A DNA stretch of 64,000 nt from Candidatus Paraprochloron terpiosi LD05. Its GTDB lineage: Bacteria; Cyanobacteriota; Cyanobacteriia; Cyanobacteriales; Prochloraceae. Below the pieces are notes generated by a model that saw nothing but the letters and a program-made list of their open reading frames with translations, had not been told where the DNA came from and searched no databases. The DNA lies in contig CP073341.1 in NCBI GenBank assembly GCA_018141785.1, forward strand, positions 2,279,422 through 2,343,421. Direction: 5' to 3'. Position numbers and translations under genes: made by a program. Shown piece after piece: positions 35,679-45,134 of this stretch. Within the stretch, counting starts at the first letter, position 1. The number at the start of each line of letters is the position of its first letter.

Positions 35679-38172
35679 GTGCGGCTCGTTTCCTGTGAAG
35701 GTCGCGGCGTGAGCCAAACATAAGCAGGAGCAGGGTTCCCGGGACAACGTCTCCGATAATCTAAACCACCGAAAGGGACGAAAACGGACAAACGATACCG
35801 AACCCTGACAACTGAATGAACTATGAGAGTGAGGGCACGGCCAGAAATCGTGTTACCAAGCCTCTCCCATGAAGGAATCATGTGAATCCTTATCTGGCCA
35901 CAGTGAGATTAATCATCAGGCTGAAGCTGGCAGCAGGGCGGGACCGGACTATCGAGCGGTTCGATGGTTACGCCGCTAATAGGGAGAACACCGGGATAAC
36001 AACGTGAATCATCAGTGAAAAGACCTAACGAGAGACACTGCCAAGCCGCTATAGAGCAGAAAAGACACCGAAAGAAACTCGTAAAATCCGTGGAGCATAT
36101 TTACATTCCTGAGTTGGTGATAGGTCAAAGGATGAGTCCCAAGGGTTCGTAACAATAGGTCATTCGGAACGAGTAAAAACTCGCTCAACCTCCATTAAAA
36201 CAAGGGATTCCAAGCCCTGATATGTGAGATGGTGGGGTCGCCCGATTAACGGCCTACCGGAAGAGCGAGGGTAAGAGAAGGCGTAACTGCCTGATGGTTT
36301 CTACAGAGAAGATACCCAATGTAATTATCAGAGCGACTAATGAAGGTCAAAACTGTGAATATCACTAACCAGACTCCAATCGAATACCGCAGTCTAAAAG
36401 CCTTGAGGCTCCACCTAGCAGTTCTGCTAATGGCGGGGAAGATTGGCCGGAAGGCTGACGATGTCTGGAAAGACCTGCCATGGAAGAGATTTCGAGGTCA
36501 GGTATTTCGGTTACAGCGGAGTATCTTCAAAGCGCAAAAGGACAAGCACAAAGCCAAAGTCAAACGTTTACAACGGCTCCTATTACAGAGTCGTGCAGCT
36601 CAAGCTCTGGCCGTCAAACAAGTAACACAGCTGAACACAGGGCGTAAGTCCCCCGGAGTTGATGGAAAAACAGCGCTTTCTACCAATGAGCGTCTAGTGT
36701 TATGCCAAAGGCTGAATAAGCACTGGTACCACTGGAAACACCAGCAACTAAGAAGGGTAAATATCCCGAAGCCAAACGGCAAAACAAGGGGATTAGGCAT
36801 CCCTACAATGGCCGACAGGGCATGGCAAGCACTGCTTAAGTTAGCAGCCGAGCCTGCCTACGAAGCAACCGCCGGAGAACGGAGCTACGGCTTCAGACCC
36901 GGTCGCTGTACTGCGGACGCACAAAAGCTGATTTTCGTGAACCTAAACAGCCAAGCAAATGGTAAAGACAAGCTGATTCTGGAAACAGATATCAGTAAAT
37001 GCTTTGACGAAATTGACCACAAGGTCATGCTCAATGGAGTAATCTTACCAATCGAAGCTCTAAAGGGGTTAAAGAAAGCTGTAAAAGCAGGCGTTCGTGG
37101 TGAATATCCCTCCAGTATGAAGGGTACCCCCCAAGGTGGGGTTATCTCACCTCTACTGGCCAATATCGCTCTAGATGGATTTGAGAACCTGGGGTTGAAT
37201 CAATGGAAAAGGAGACGCCAAGGTGGCACTCTCATAAGGGGTATACGTTACGCAGATGATGCGGTCTTTATCTGTAAACCCGGAGCTGATACCAAGAGGC
37301 TACGGGAGAATATCGATGAATTCCTAAAGTCCAGAGGGCTACGAATTAACGAAACTAAGACTAAGGTGAGTAAAGCTACGGATGGGTTCGATTTCCTGGG
37401 GTGGCGCTTCCGTGTCAATTCCCGTGGAGTCTTCAAATCTACACCGAGCTCTGAGAATTATGCGGACATCAAGGCCAAGATAAAGACCACTTGGAAGAAT
37501 GGCGCAACCACGGATGCTCGCCTGAAAAGGATAGAGTCACAAGTCCGAGGTTGGAGGCAGTACCACAAAAACTGCGACATGAACAAGCACTCGCTATGGT
37601 CACTCAGTCACTGGGTATGGCGTAAGCTGAGGGCTGAAAAACGCAGGATGGCAATTAAGGAAGCGGAGAAAGCAAGACGTCTGGCTATCAAAGGGAAACC
37701 CCTAGTAGGAGCAGCAAAACGCCAACTTACAATAGCCCAGATAGAGAAAGCCTTTCCCTCAGTTCCCTGGAAAGTCAATGACCACGTAATGGTCAAAGGT
37801 GATGCCTCACCCTTCAATGGGAATATTTCCTATTGGGTCGGTCGCAACTCTAAACTATATAGTGGCCCAACCGCTAACGCCATTAAGCGACAGAAGGGTA
37901 CGTGTCCGCATTGCAACCGTAAGTTCATGGAGAGGGATGGAGCTGTGGAGTTGCACCACAAAGACGGCAATCATAACAACTGGAAACCCAAGAATCTAGT
38001 TGCCCTCCACCGAGAATGTCACCAGGCGCAAGCAATACATCGCAAGCGCATTAAGGACGGACTCGTAAAGCGCGTCGTGAAGACATAGGAGCACCTGAGC
38101 TGTATGAGGTGAAAGTCTCACGTACAGTTCGTAGGAGAGGGGCGAGGTGGCAACATCTCCCTCGACTCTAAT
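35679..38172 (+). mobile_element. group II intron 2 (apparently intact)
   Basis: Starts GTGCGGCTCGTTTCCTGTGA and ends near CTCGACTCTAAT, with a domain V-like CACGTACAGTTCGTAGG and a domain VI hairpin. It encodes a complete maturase. It is inserted exactly at the 3' end of an intron remnant, inside what was a third copy of the nuclease-like gene. The boundary at the 3' end is uncertain by one base. Confidence 0.88.
36340..38088 (+). CDS. ltrA: group II intron reverse transcriptase/maturase
   Basis: 582 residues, full length. N-terminal RT0 region, RT core with GTPQGGVISPLLANIALDGF and IRYADDAVFICKPG (YADD catalytic pair), maturase domain X (GWRQYHKNCDMNKHSLW) and a C-terminal HNH endonuclease with CPHCNRKF, VELHHKDGNHNNW and LHRECHQ. 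It splices the RNA and performs target-primed reverse transcription. Start ATG 36340; intron 1 lacks this ATG. Possibly able to act in trans on intron 1. Confidence 0.92.
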   Translation: MKVKTVNITNQTPIEYRSLKALRLHLAVLLMAGKIGRKADDVWKDLPWKRFRGQVFRLQRSIFKAQKDKHKAKVKRLQRLLLQSRAAQALAVKQVTQLNTGRKSPGVDGKTALSTNERLVLCQRLNKHWYHWKHQQLRRVNIPKPNGKTRGLGIPTMADRAWQALLKLAAEPAYEATAGERSYGFRPGRCTADAQKLIFVNLNSQANGKDKLILETDISKCFDEIDHKVMLNGVILPIEALKGLKKAVKAGVRGEYPSSMKGTPQGGVISPLLANIALDGFENLGLNQWKRRRQGGTLIRGIRYADDAVFICKPGADTKRLRENIDEFLKSRGLRINETKTKVSKATDGFDFLGWRFRVNSRGVFKSTPSSENYADIKAKIKTTWKNGATTDARLKRIESQVRGWRQYHKNCDMNKHSLWSLSHWVWRKLRAEKRRMAIKEAEKARRLAIKGKPLVGAAKRQLTIAQIEKAFPSVPWKVNDHVMVKGDASPFNGNISYWVGRNSKLYSGPTANAIKRQKGTCPHCNRKFMERDGAVELHHKDGNHNNWKPKNLVALHRECHQAQAIHRKRIKDGLVKRVVKT

Positions 38173-38185
38173 TAAAGTTTGGTAA
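38173..38185 (+). pseudogene. 3' end of the third nuclease-like gene
   Basis: TAAAGTTTGGTAA matches the last 13 bases of the genes at 30583 and 34058 (ending RPKVW). Found immediately after intron 2, opposite the 5' remnant at 35550, so the intron pair now occupies a deleted gene. Confidence 0.55.
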
Positions 38186-38199
38186 CAGTTATCTTCGGG

Positions 38200-39162
38200 C
38201 TATAACTGTTGTTCAAATTTTTTACTCCCTAAAGACATAGAATAACAAAAAATCCAGTAAATTAGAGCAATAAAGAGATAAACCTCACCGTAGCGTCCTA
38301 GAAATTTAGGATTAGCGAGAATGGATTGGGATATACCTAATAATTCCACCAACCCCACAATAGCTAAAAGGGATGTATCTTTAAACAAACTAATGAATTG
38401 TCCCACAATAGTGGGAATCACCGCTTTAAGAGCTTGGGGAAGAATAATCAGTGCTAATACTAAAGGAGTACTCAAACCCAAAGCTTTAGCTGCTTCAGTT
38501 TGCCCTTTAGGAATAGACTGCAAACCACCGCGCACGTTTTCAGCCAGATAAGCAGCACTAAACATGGTCAACCCACAAATAGCTCGTACCACTCGATCCG
38601 GTCTAATATCAGGGGGTAGCACTAAGGGAACCATGACTTGAGCCATAAAGAGAATACCAATGAGAGGTAAACCTCGGATTAGTTCAATGTACCCTATAGA
38701 TAACCAACGAATTACAGGTAGGTTACTCTGTCTTCCTAATGCTAACAAGACACCAAAAGGAAAGGAGAGGACAATACTCACCAGGGCAGTTAATAGAGTC
38801 AGCACCAGTCCACCCAAGTCATCCAGTTTCACTGTCTCTAAGAATAATCCCCCTGTCAGGAGCCAACTGATTACTAAGAACCCCAAAAACCAGATTAATA
38901 TTTTGCCTTTTCTCAGTCTCCAGGATAGGGTTCCTAACCCCATTATAATCCCTAGTATAGTCCAGGGACGCCACAGGAGGTCAACTGGGTATCTACCTAG
39001 AAAGAAGAGTCGCAGATTTGCTTGGAGAACTCCCCATTCTGCTTGGGTAAACCCCCAGGAAATTAAGCTAAAGCTGATCCAGTAAATCAACCAAAGACTT
39101 ATCAGGGTGAGCAGACTGTTGTACCAAGTATTGAATAAGTTTTGTTGGATTTTTTTCATCAT
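38200..39162 (-). CDS. natH: amino-acid ABC transporter permease
   Basis: 320 residues, HisM/GlnP-type with several membrane helices and the EAA loop TEAAKALGLSTPLVLALIIL. An N-terminal extension with extra helices matches the AapM/NatH type for polar amino acids. It overlaps natG by 4 bases (39159-39162). With NatF (binding protein) and NatG it would form the N-I type importer; the ATPase gene is not in the window. Substrate specificity (acidic and neutral amino acids) is inferred from family. Confidence 0.85.
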   Translation of the reverse strand: MMKKIQQNLFNTWYNSLLTLISLWLIYWISFSLISWGFTQAEWGVLQANLRLFFLGRYPVDLLWRPWTILGIIMGLGTLSWRLRKGKILIWFLGFLVISWLLTGGLFLETVKLDDLGGLVLTLLTALVSIVLSFPFGVLLALGRQSNLPVIRWLSIGYIELIRGLPLIGILFMAQVMVPLVLPPDIRPDRVVRAICGLTMFSAAYLAENVRGGLQSIPKGQTEAAKALGLSTPLVLALIILPQALKAVIPTIVGQFISLFKDTSLLAIVGLVELLGISQSILANPKFLGRYGEVYLFIALIYWIFCYSMSLGSKKFEQQL

Positions 39163-40310
39163 TCTTTTATTTGTACTGAGCGGTTTAACCAGTTCATAGC
39201 AAAGGAAGTTACCATGTTGATTGTTAAATAGGTTGTCATCACTAATAATACCATTTCTATGTCCTTTCCTGTTTGGGTTAACGTGGTTTGGGAGACTGCG
39301 TAAACATCGCTATAACCAGTAGCGATCGCCAAACTAGAATTTTTCGTTAAGTTCAGAAATTCACTGGTGAGGGGAGGAATCATCATTCGCAATGCTTGAG
39401 GGAAGATTATTAACTGCATTAGATTACTATAGTTTAGTCCTAATGCTCTCCCTGCTTCCCACTGTCCTTTATTTACCGATTGAATTCCTGCTCGCACAAC
39501 TTCGGCAATAAAAGCAGCAGTATAAACAGTTAGCCCCACGAGCAAGGTGGCAAATTCAGTGGAAAGGTTTATTCCTCCCTGAATCACTTCCTCCTTTAGT
39601 TGGGGTACTCTCCAATCTAATCCGAAGACTAAAGCAATAATGGTAGTGAGTGATAAAATAATTATAATCCCTTGGAAGAGCTGTCCCGATTCTGATTTTT
39701 CCACTATTACTTTCATTCGTCTTCCCCAGAGAATGATAGCAAAAATGACGCTCAAAACCACCCATGCTAAACCTAACCAGGTTTGTGTGGTTCCTGCGGG
39801 CCAAGGTATATCCAAACCCCTATTGGTGAGAAAAATTGGCCCGGGTATAACTACTGGATTCTCTATAGGAGGGAGTTGGAGAAAGAAGGCAAAATACCAG
39901 CAGAAGAGTTGCAAAAGCAGGGGTGTGTTGCGGAATGTTTCCACATAAATTGTGGCGAGGAATCGCACTAACCAATTATCTGCTAATCTGGCAATACCTA
40001 CCGTAATACCTAGACCTGTTGCGAGAATAATACCAAAGATTGTTACCCGTCCGGTGTTTAGCAACCCCACCAGCAAAGCTTTCATGAAGGAGTCGTGGGA
40101 ACTGAAGGAAATGGGAGCATTCCCAATATCAAAGGAAGCAGGACGGCTCAGAAATTCAAATCCAAATTTTATATTTAGTTGTTGGTAGTTACGAATTAGG
40201 TTATTCCCTAGCACCCCGAGGATAATTAGGAGCATTAACACTACCAAAACTTGTCCTGCTATAGCTATAACTTTTCCGTCTCTCCAGAAGGGAATTTTTT
40301 CTTTTTTCAT
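39159..40310 (-). CDS. natG: amino-acid ABC transporter permease
   Basis: 383 residues, AapQ/NatG type, with a long insert between the first and later helices (residues about 75-270) usual for this subfamily, and the EAA loop WEAGRALGLNYSNLMQLIIF. It partners NatH. Its stop codon overlaps the natH start, so they are co-transcribed. Upstream the operon is interrupted by a Uma2 gene and repeats before natF. Confidence 0.87.
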   Translation of the reverse strand: MKKEKIPFWRDGKVIAIAGQVLVVLMLLIILGVLGNNLIRNYQQLNIKFGFEFLSRPASFDIGNAPISFSSHDSFMKALLVGLLNTGRVTIFGIILATGLGITVGIARLADNWLVRFLATIYVETFRNTPLLLQLFCWYFAFFLQLPPIENPVVIPGPIFLTNRGLDIPWPAGTTQTWLGLAWVVLSVIFAIILWGRRMKVIVEKSESGQLFQGIIIILSLTTIIALVFGLDWRVPQLKEEVIQGGINLSTEFATLLVGLTVYTAAFIAEVVRAGIQSVNKGQWEAGRALGLNYSNLMQLIIFPQALRMMIPPLTSEFLNLTKNSSLAIATGYSDVYAVSQTTLTQTGKDIEMVLLVMTTYLTINMVTSFAMNWLNRSVQIKE

Positions 40311-40314
40311 TTTT

Positions 40315-40362
40315 GATTAAACCGCAGAGACGCAGAGGACACAGAGAAAGATAAGAGAGAGT
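40315..40362. repeat. CGCAGAG-type repeat, left flank of the Uma2 cassette
   Basis: Reads GATTAAACCGCAGAGACGCA then GAGGACACAGAGAAAGATAA and GAGAGAG. It matches the copy at 40990 over about 45 bases with few differences, in direct orientation. Confidence 0.8.
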
Positions 40363-40369
40363 TTAATGG

Positions 40370-40957
40370 TTACCAAATGGTGGTTAAATCTAAAACAAAG
40401 CCTGGTAACAGTGGTTCTCCGTTGATGATGGATGGATTCTCTAACCATTCTACTTCTACTCCGGGACGATAAATGTAAACCCGGCGATTTTGGCGATGGA
40501 TTAACCAACCTAATGATACTCCATTTTGGATGTATTCTTCTAGTTTATCTTGTGCTAACCTGAGATTATCACTAGGAGAAAGTAACTCCACGACAAAATC
40601 AGGACATAGAGGAGCAAATTTGACTTTCTCTGATTCGGTGATGGAATTCCATTTCTCTAGTTTCATCCAAGCGGCGTCTGAGGATCTAACTGCACCGTTG
40701 GGGAGAGTAAAACCAGCAGAAGAGTCGAAACCTATTCCTGTCCCATCTTTTCTTACCCAAACTGCTAATTGTCCGATTAAATCAAAATTCCGATTACCTG
40801 TTTCCGAACCTGTGGGTGACATGATAATTATTTCTCCAAAAGAGGTTCGTTCCATGGGATAATCCCGGTTGAGCTGACATAAGGCAAAGAATTTATCCGC
40901 CGTCAACTCTAGTTCGGGAGGTATCTTTAGGGTGACGGGTTCTTCTTGGGTAATCAT
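40370..40957 (-). CDS. Uma2 family endonuclease-like protein
   Basis: 195 residues from ATG 40957 (MITQEEPVTLKIPPELELTA), which has AGGAGA directly upstream. Uma2/DUF820 motifs: MERTSFGEIIIMSPTGSETG, RSSDAAWMKLEKW, LCPDFVVELLSPSDNL and LGWLIHRQNRRVYIYRPG, a restriction-endonuclease-like fold. Members are abundant in cyanobacteria and their function is unknown. It sits between natF and natG and is framed by direct repeats, so it looks like an insertion in the transporter operon. Confidence 0.87.
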   Translation of the reverse strand: MITQEEPVTLKIPPELELTADKFFALCQLNRDYPMERTSFGEIIIMSPTGSETGNRNFDLIGQLAVWVRKDGTGIGFDSSAGFTLPNGAVRSSDAAWMKLEKWNSITESEKVKFAPLCPDFVVELLSPSDNLRLAQDKLEEYIQNGVSLGWLIHRQNRRVYIYRPGVEVEWLENPSIINGEPLLPGFVLDLTTIW

Positions 40958-40989
40958 TTTTCTCCTGACTCCTTTATTATAAATTGATT

Positions 40990-41034
40990 TGATTAAACCA
41001 CAGAGGCGCAGAGGACGCAGAGAAAGATAAGAGA
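40990..41034. repeat. CGCAGAG-type repeat, right flank of the Uma2 cassette
   Basis: Reads GATTAAACCACAGAGGCGCA then GAGGACGCAGAGAAAGATAA and GAGA. Near-identical to 40315-40362. It abuts the inverted-repeat element at 41035. Confidence 0.8.
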
Positions 41035-41103
41035 GTAGGGTGGGCAATTGTTACAACTTTTGGTACCCTATAATGAGAGTTAATTCATTATTGCCCACCC
41101 TAC
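41035..41103. repeat. MITE-like element with 14-bp terminal inverted repeats
   Basis: GTAGGGTGGGCAAT at one end and ATTGCCCACCCTAC at the other, 69 bp in all, with an A/T-rich centre. It ends 7 bases before the natF stop codon. It can fold into one hairpin and could act as a terminator for natF. Confidence 0.75.
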
Positions 41104-41110
41104 CAGAGAG

Positions 41111-42160
41111 CTAACGAAAGGGAGGTGAGTAGAGCAATCCACCATTTGTCCAGAGTTTATTTGGTCCTCGTTCTAAACCTAAAGGTTCACCAATATTGCG
41201 CTGGTAGATTTCGCCGTAGTTTCCCACGTGCTTAATGACACGAGCTGCGAAGTCCTTAGGTAAACCCATATCTTCCCCCAAATTGCCTTCAAGACCTAAG
41301 AAGCGTTTTATGCTGGGGTCGTTGCTATTTTCAAAGCTACTCAAGTTCTCCTGAGTTATCCCAAATTCTTCTGCTTGAATCAGGGCATAGGTGATCCATT
41401 TTATAGTATCAGACCAGGTAGAGTCCCCATTGGCAACTGCGGGAGCAAGGGGTTCTTTAGACATAACCACGTCCAATACTACGTGGTCATCTGGTTGGGG
41501 TAAACTAGCACGACGGGCGATTAATGCGGAGCGATCTGATGTTGCACCCTCACAGCGCCCTTGCTCGTAAGCAGCGTAAAGAGCATCTGGATTCTCAAAA
41601 ACTACTGGAGTATAGTTTATCCCCCGTTTATTCATTTGATCCGCCAAGTTGAGTTCTGTGGTGGTTCCAGACTGAACGCAAATGGATTTATTGTTCAGGT
41701 CTGCTAATTCTTTCGCCCCACTAGCTTTTTTCACCATCATTCCCTGGCCGTCATAGAATATTGTGGGGGCAAACTCCAGGCCTACGGAAGTATCCCGACT
41801 AATAGTCCAAGTGGTGTTGCGACTCAATAAGTCTACTTCTCCTGATTTGACTGCTGCAAATCGTTCCTGAGCGCTCAGATTGCGAAATTGAATTTTGTCC
41901 GGGTCGTCAAATAAAGCTGCTGCAATGCCACGGCACAAATCCGCATCTATACCGGAATATTCCCCACTCTCGTCCACAAAGCTAAATCCGGGTAAATTGC
42001 CATATACGCCACAAACTAGGGTACCTCGGCTTTTTACCGTATCTAATCGACTACTATTATTTATAGTATTGTTGCTTTCGTTTGACCCGCAACCACTTAG
42101 AGTGGTTACCACCAAAATCATTGCTAGGAGCAGAGTTTTGCCATTTAGTTGATTTAACAT
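41111..42160 (-). CDS. natF: amino-acid ABC transporter substrate-binding lipoprotein
   Basis: About 349 residues from ATG 42160 (MLNQLNGKTLLLAMILVVTT), chosen over an earlier start at 42280 because it gives a clean signal peptide with lipobox LSGC and is preceded by AAAGGAAA. Then RLDTVKSRGTLVCGVYGNLP, GFSFVDESGEYSGIDADLCR and SICVQSGTTTELNLAD, typical of AapJ/NatF periplasmic binding proteins. It captures polar amino acids for the NatG/NatH channel. Confidence 0.88.
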   Translation of the reverse strand: MLNQLNGKTLLLAMILVVTTLSGCGSNESNNTINNSSRLDTVKSRGTLVCGVYGNLPGFSFVDESGEYSGIDADLCRGIAAALFDDPDKIQFRNLSAQERFAAVKSGEVDLLSRNTTWTISRDTSVGLEFAPTIFYDGQGMMVKKASGAKELADLNNKSICVQSGTTTELNLADQMNKRGINYTPVVFENPDALYAAYEQGRCEGATSDRSALIARRASLPQPDDHVVLDVVMSKEPLAPAVANGDSTWSDTIKWITYALIQAEEFGITQENLSSFENSNDPSIKRFLGLEGNLGEDMGLPKDFAARVIKHVGNYGEIYQRNIGEPLGLERGPNKLWTNGGLLYSPPFR

Positions 42161-42283
42161 AGGTTTTTCCTTTAGGACAGGGCTTTGGGCAACTATAAAG
42201 GAGAATTGGTCAAGATTCAAGTCCTGGTATTGGCAAATATGTGCTACACCATCTCTCAGACTGAAAGCTGAGGAGATCACAAT

Positions 42284-42919
42284 ATGATAAAGGAATCACT
42301 CATTATCACTATGGCTATGGCTGCCTCTCTCCTGAATGGGGGGCCCGCTTATGCTGTTACTAATAACGTCATCCAGCCAATATCTGTTGATTCAAGTGTA
42401 GACTTTTTCTCAACCAGTAGCCATAGTCAATTAATTAATCAGCTAAACAATTTGACCTGTCATAATAACATGATGCATTCAGTAAATTTCGGAACTTGTG
42501 TATTTACAACTGAATCTACAAATAACGTACAATTAACTTTTGTTTTCCCTGATGTCCAAAATATCAATGCATTTCTTCTGTGGAATGGAAGGTTAAGTTC
42601 CGGAATAAATTCATTTCAGTTATTCGTCGATGAGGATAGTGATAGGAGTAATGGCCTTGGAAATCAAATAGGAAATTCTTTTAACGCAAATCGAGAAACT
42701 GGATTTTCTGTTCCCGCTCAAAGATTTACTTTTACCCCCACAAGAACTCGATATGTTCACCTAAATATTATCAGTAATCATGGTAGTAATGATTTTTTAA
42801 GCGCTGGGGAAATAGCCTTTGAAGAAGTACCTTTTGAAAATACTCCCATATCAGGAATTATATTCCTCCTAGGGGCAAGAGCAATGAACTACTTCCGCCG
42901 GTTGAAGAAAAACTCCTAG
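42284..42919 (+). CDS. exported protein with PEP-CTERM-like sorting signal (copy 3)
   Basis: 211 residues: signal peptide MIKESLIITMAMAASLLNGG ending near AYA, FLLWNGRLSSGINSFQLFVD, TRTRYVHLNIISNHG, and the tail FEEVPFENTPISGIIFLLGA with a basic end (RRLKK). It is closer to the gene at 44494 than to those at 31314 and 34813, with PFEN instead of PFEF. Divergent from natF. Probably processed by the exosortase at 56925. Confidence 0.75.
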   Translation: MIKESLIITMAMAASLLNGGPAYAVTNNVIQPISVDSSVDFFSTSSHSQLINQLNNLTCHNNMMHSVNFGTCVFTTESTNNVQLTFVFPDVQNINAFLLWNGRLSSGINSFQLFVDEDSDRSNGLGNQIGNSFNANRETGFSVPAQRFTFTPTRTRYVHLNIISNHGSNDFLSAGEIAFEEVPFENTPISGIIFLLGARAMNYFRRLKKNS

Positions 42920-42930
42920 TCAATACCTTC

Positions 42931-44220
42931 TTAGCCTTGAGACTTTTGCGGTTTTAAGATAGTAACAGCATAGCGCTCGTCACTCAAATACTGACGAGCA
43001 ATGCGTTGCAATCTTAAACCATCTAGCTGTTGAATTACATAGGGATATACGGTAGCATATTCTGCTTTAGCAATGGTATGATAATAACCGTACATCTCAG
43101 CTAATTGACGAGGAGTTTCCGTGGAAAAAGTATAGTTATTGCAGAGGAGACGCTTGCAACGATTCAACTCCATTTCCGGCACTTTCCTTTCTTGTAATTC
43201 AGAAATGCTCAGACGAATCATCTCTTCCACTTCCTCTATCTTATCAGCAAATAACCAAGCCTCAATCATAAACAAACTGGAATCTCTTTGTAAAGAGGAA
43301 TCGCTGGCAATATCTATTACTAACCGTTTTTTTTCTCGTAATTCTCGCACGAGACGAGAAGAACGACTTCCCCCTAATATAGCGGCTAATAACTCTAAAC
43401 CAAAAGCGTCTTCCAACCTTTCTACTCCCGCCCCCAACCAAGCGAGAGATAAACGGGCATGTTCAATGCGGGGCAAATACATTTCCGTGCGGCGAATTCC
43501 CGTCATGGGGGGTTCGGCATGCACTACAGTGGTAGGACATTCGGAACGGACGCTAAACTCTGCAAAGGCTTGATTGGTAAGAGCTAATGCTAAAGACTCC
43601 TCCAACCCCCCCACTAGGGCTACCGTCATGTTTTCTGGTTGGTAGTGAGTGTCATGAAAACAGCGCATTTGGTTGGGAGTCTGGTTCAGCACGTCTGCTT
43701 GCTCCCCTAAAATGGTTCTCCCGTAGGGATGCCGTTGGTAAATAGTCTCGCACAAGGCTTTAAAACCAATCCAGTCCGGTTCGTCATAACAGGAGCGAAT
43801 TTCTTCTAACACCACGTCTCGTTCCCGGTAAAACTCTTCATCCGGTATAGTGGCTCTGAGGAGGATATCTGCTAATAAAGATAAATTCTCCGGCAAATAG
43901 GTGGCTGCCGTAGCGAGGAAAAAATGAGTGTAATCGTGACTAGTCTCTGCATTAGTGACACCACCGCTATTTTCTATCGCCCAATCAAATTCTCTTGGCT
44001 GAATTTCCTTGCTACCTTTAAAAATCATGTGTTCCAGAAAATGAGCCATGCCCCACCAATTTTCCGGTTCCGCCATAGCCCCAGCCCGTACCCACACGTC
44101 AGCTACCACTACAGGGGTTGATGGCATATATTGATGAATGAGGGTTAAGCCCCTATCCAATCTATAGATATTGGCCGGAAATGGTATTTCCTCCACCAGA
44201 CGCTCCAATAATTCTTTCAA
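42931..44220 (-). CDS. M16 family zinc metallopeptidase
   Basis: 429 residues, one pitrilysin-type protomer: zinc motif MAHFLEHMIFKGS (HxxEH) with the distal glutamate in ERDVVLEEIRSCYDEP, and the C-terminal half with GSRSSRLVRELREKKRL. Members form heterodimers or open-close clamshells that degrade peptides. Cyanobacteria usually carry two tandem members; only this one is here. Confidence 0.88.
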   Translation of the reverse strand: MKELLERLVEEIPFPANIYRLDRGLTLIHQYMPSTPVVVADVWVRAGAMAEPENWWGMAHFLEHMIFKGSKEIQPREFDWAIENSGGVTNAETSHDYTHFFLATAATYLPENLSLLADILLRATIPDEEFYRERDVVLEEIRSCYDEPDWIGFKALCETIYQRHPYGRTILGEQADVLNQTPNQMRCFHDTHYQPENMTVALVGGLEESLALALTNQAFAEFSVRSECPTTVVHAEPPMTGIRRTEMYLPRIEHARLSLAWLGAGVERLEDAFGLELLAAILGGSRSSRLVRELREKKRLVIDIASDSSLQRDSSLFMIEAWLFADKIEEVEEMIRLSISELQERKVPEMELNRCKRLLCNNYTFSTETPRQLAEMYGYYHTIAKAEYATVYPYVIQQLDGLRLQRIARQYLSDERYAVTILKPQKSQG

Positions 44221-44264
44221 AACCTATTCCGAGATAATTATATTTGTTAACCGTTCGTGATAGA

Positions 44265-44446
44265 GACCCGCTGCGCCGTTTTACCTCAGTTTATGACCTG
44301 GGTAACCCAGGTGGGTACCTTATGCTGTAGAGTCTTCGTTTCCGGGTACAGGCCCGGTTTACTGCAACCCCAGCTTTTGGTTCCCTTGTAATAGAGCATA
44401 GATCAAAAAACTTGATTGGCAGTCACCAACGCAGTAGGTCTTTTTT
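44265..44446 (+). ncRNA. ssrS: candidate 6S RNA
   Basis: A stretch of about 180 bases with a closing stem GACC-CG-CTGCG (44265-44275) to CGCAG-TA-GGTC (44430-44440) directly followed by TTTTTT. The interior has a perfect ACCTGGGT/ACCCAGGT hairpin and a GC-rich second half (GGGTACAGGCCCGG). Length, terminal stem, inner helix and T-run fit 6S RNA, and purK lies nearby; I recall purK linkage of 6S RNA in other cyanobacteria. Not confirmed by any covariance search. Confidence 0.5.
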
Positions 44447-44493
44447 GACTATAATCCCTTTTGACGAATTTGGCAATCGGGAAATTTATACCT

Positions 44494-45134
44494 ATGAAAA
44501 AACAACTAATTATAACTATGGCCATGGCTGCCTCTCTCTTCAATGGGAGCAAGGCTCATGCTGTTACTAATCATATCATCCAGCCAATTTCTGTTAGTAC
44601 ATCCTTAACTCAGGATACAACTTTTAAATCGTTAACTGTAACAAGCATAACACTGCTTTAAGTGTTATTAAGAATAGTATGCTTGCTAAAGCTATTATTG
44701 AAAATACAGGCTGCATATTCATCAATGAAACAAATAGTGATGTGACTTCAGGAACCGTAACTTTTACCTTTAGTAATGCCGTCACTATCCGGGAATTCCT
44801 ACTTTGGAATATAACAGGAAACAACGGTATAAGAGAATTTCAGTTATTCGCCGATAACAATGATGATTTTAGTGATGGCCCTGGAAGTATGTTAGGAGAA
44901 ACTTTTACGGCAAATAGAGAAGCTGAATTTCCTGTTGCCGCTCAGAGATTTTCTTTCTCCGCCACTACAACTCAATATGTTCACCTAAATATTCTCAATA
45001 ATCATGGCGGATCATTTCTCGGCATTGGGAAAACAGCCTTTGAAGTACCTTTTGAAAATACTCCCATATCAGGAATTATATTCCTCCTAGGAGCAGGAGG
45101 CATCAACTACCTCCGGTTGAAGAAAAACTCCTAG
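44494..45134 (+). CDS. exported protein with PEP-CTERM-like sorting signal (copy 4), frameshifted
   Basis: First frame from ATG 44494: MKKQLIITMAMAASLFNGSK then HAVTNHIIQPISVSTSLTQD, stopping at 44661. The next frame (open to 45134) supplies FLLWNITGNNGIREFQLFAD, TTQYVHLNILNNHG and the tail VPFENTPISGIIFLLGAGGI. Aligned with the intact gene at 42284, the shift falls in the A-run region near 44625-44630. The last 32 bases overlap the 3' end of purK on the other strand. Confidence 0.7.
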
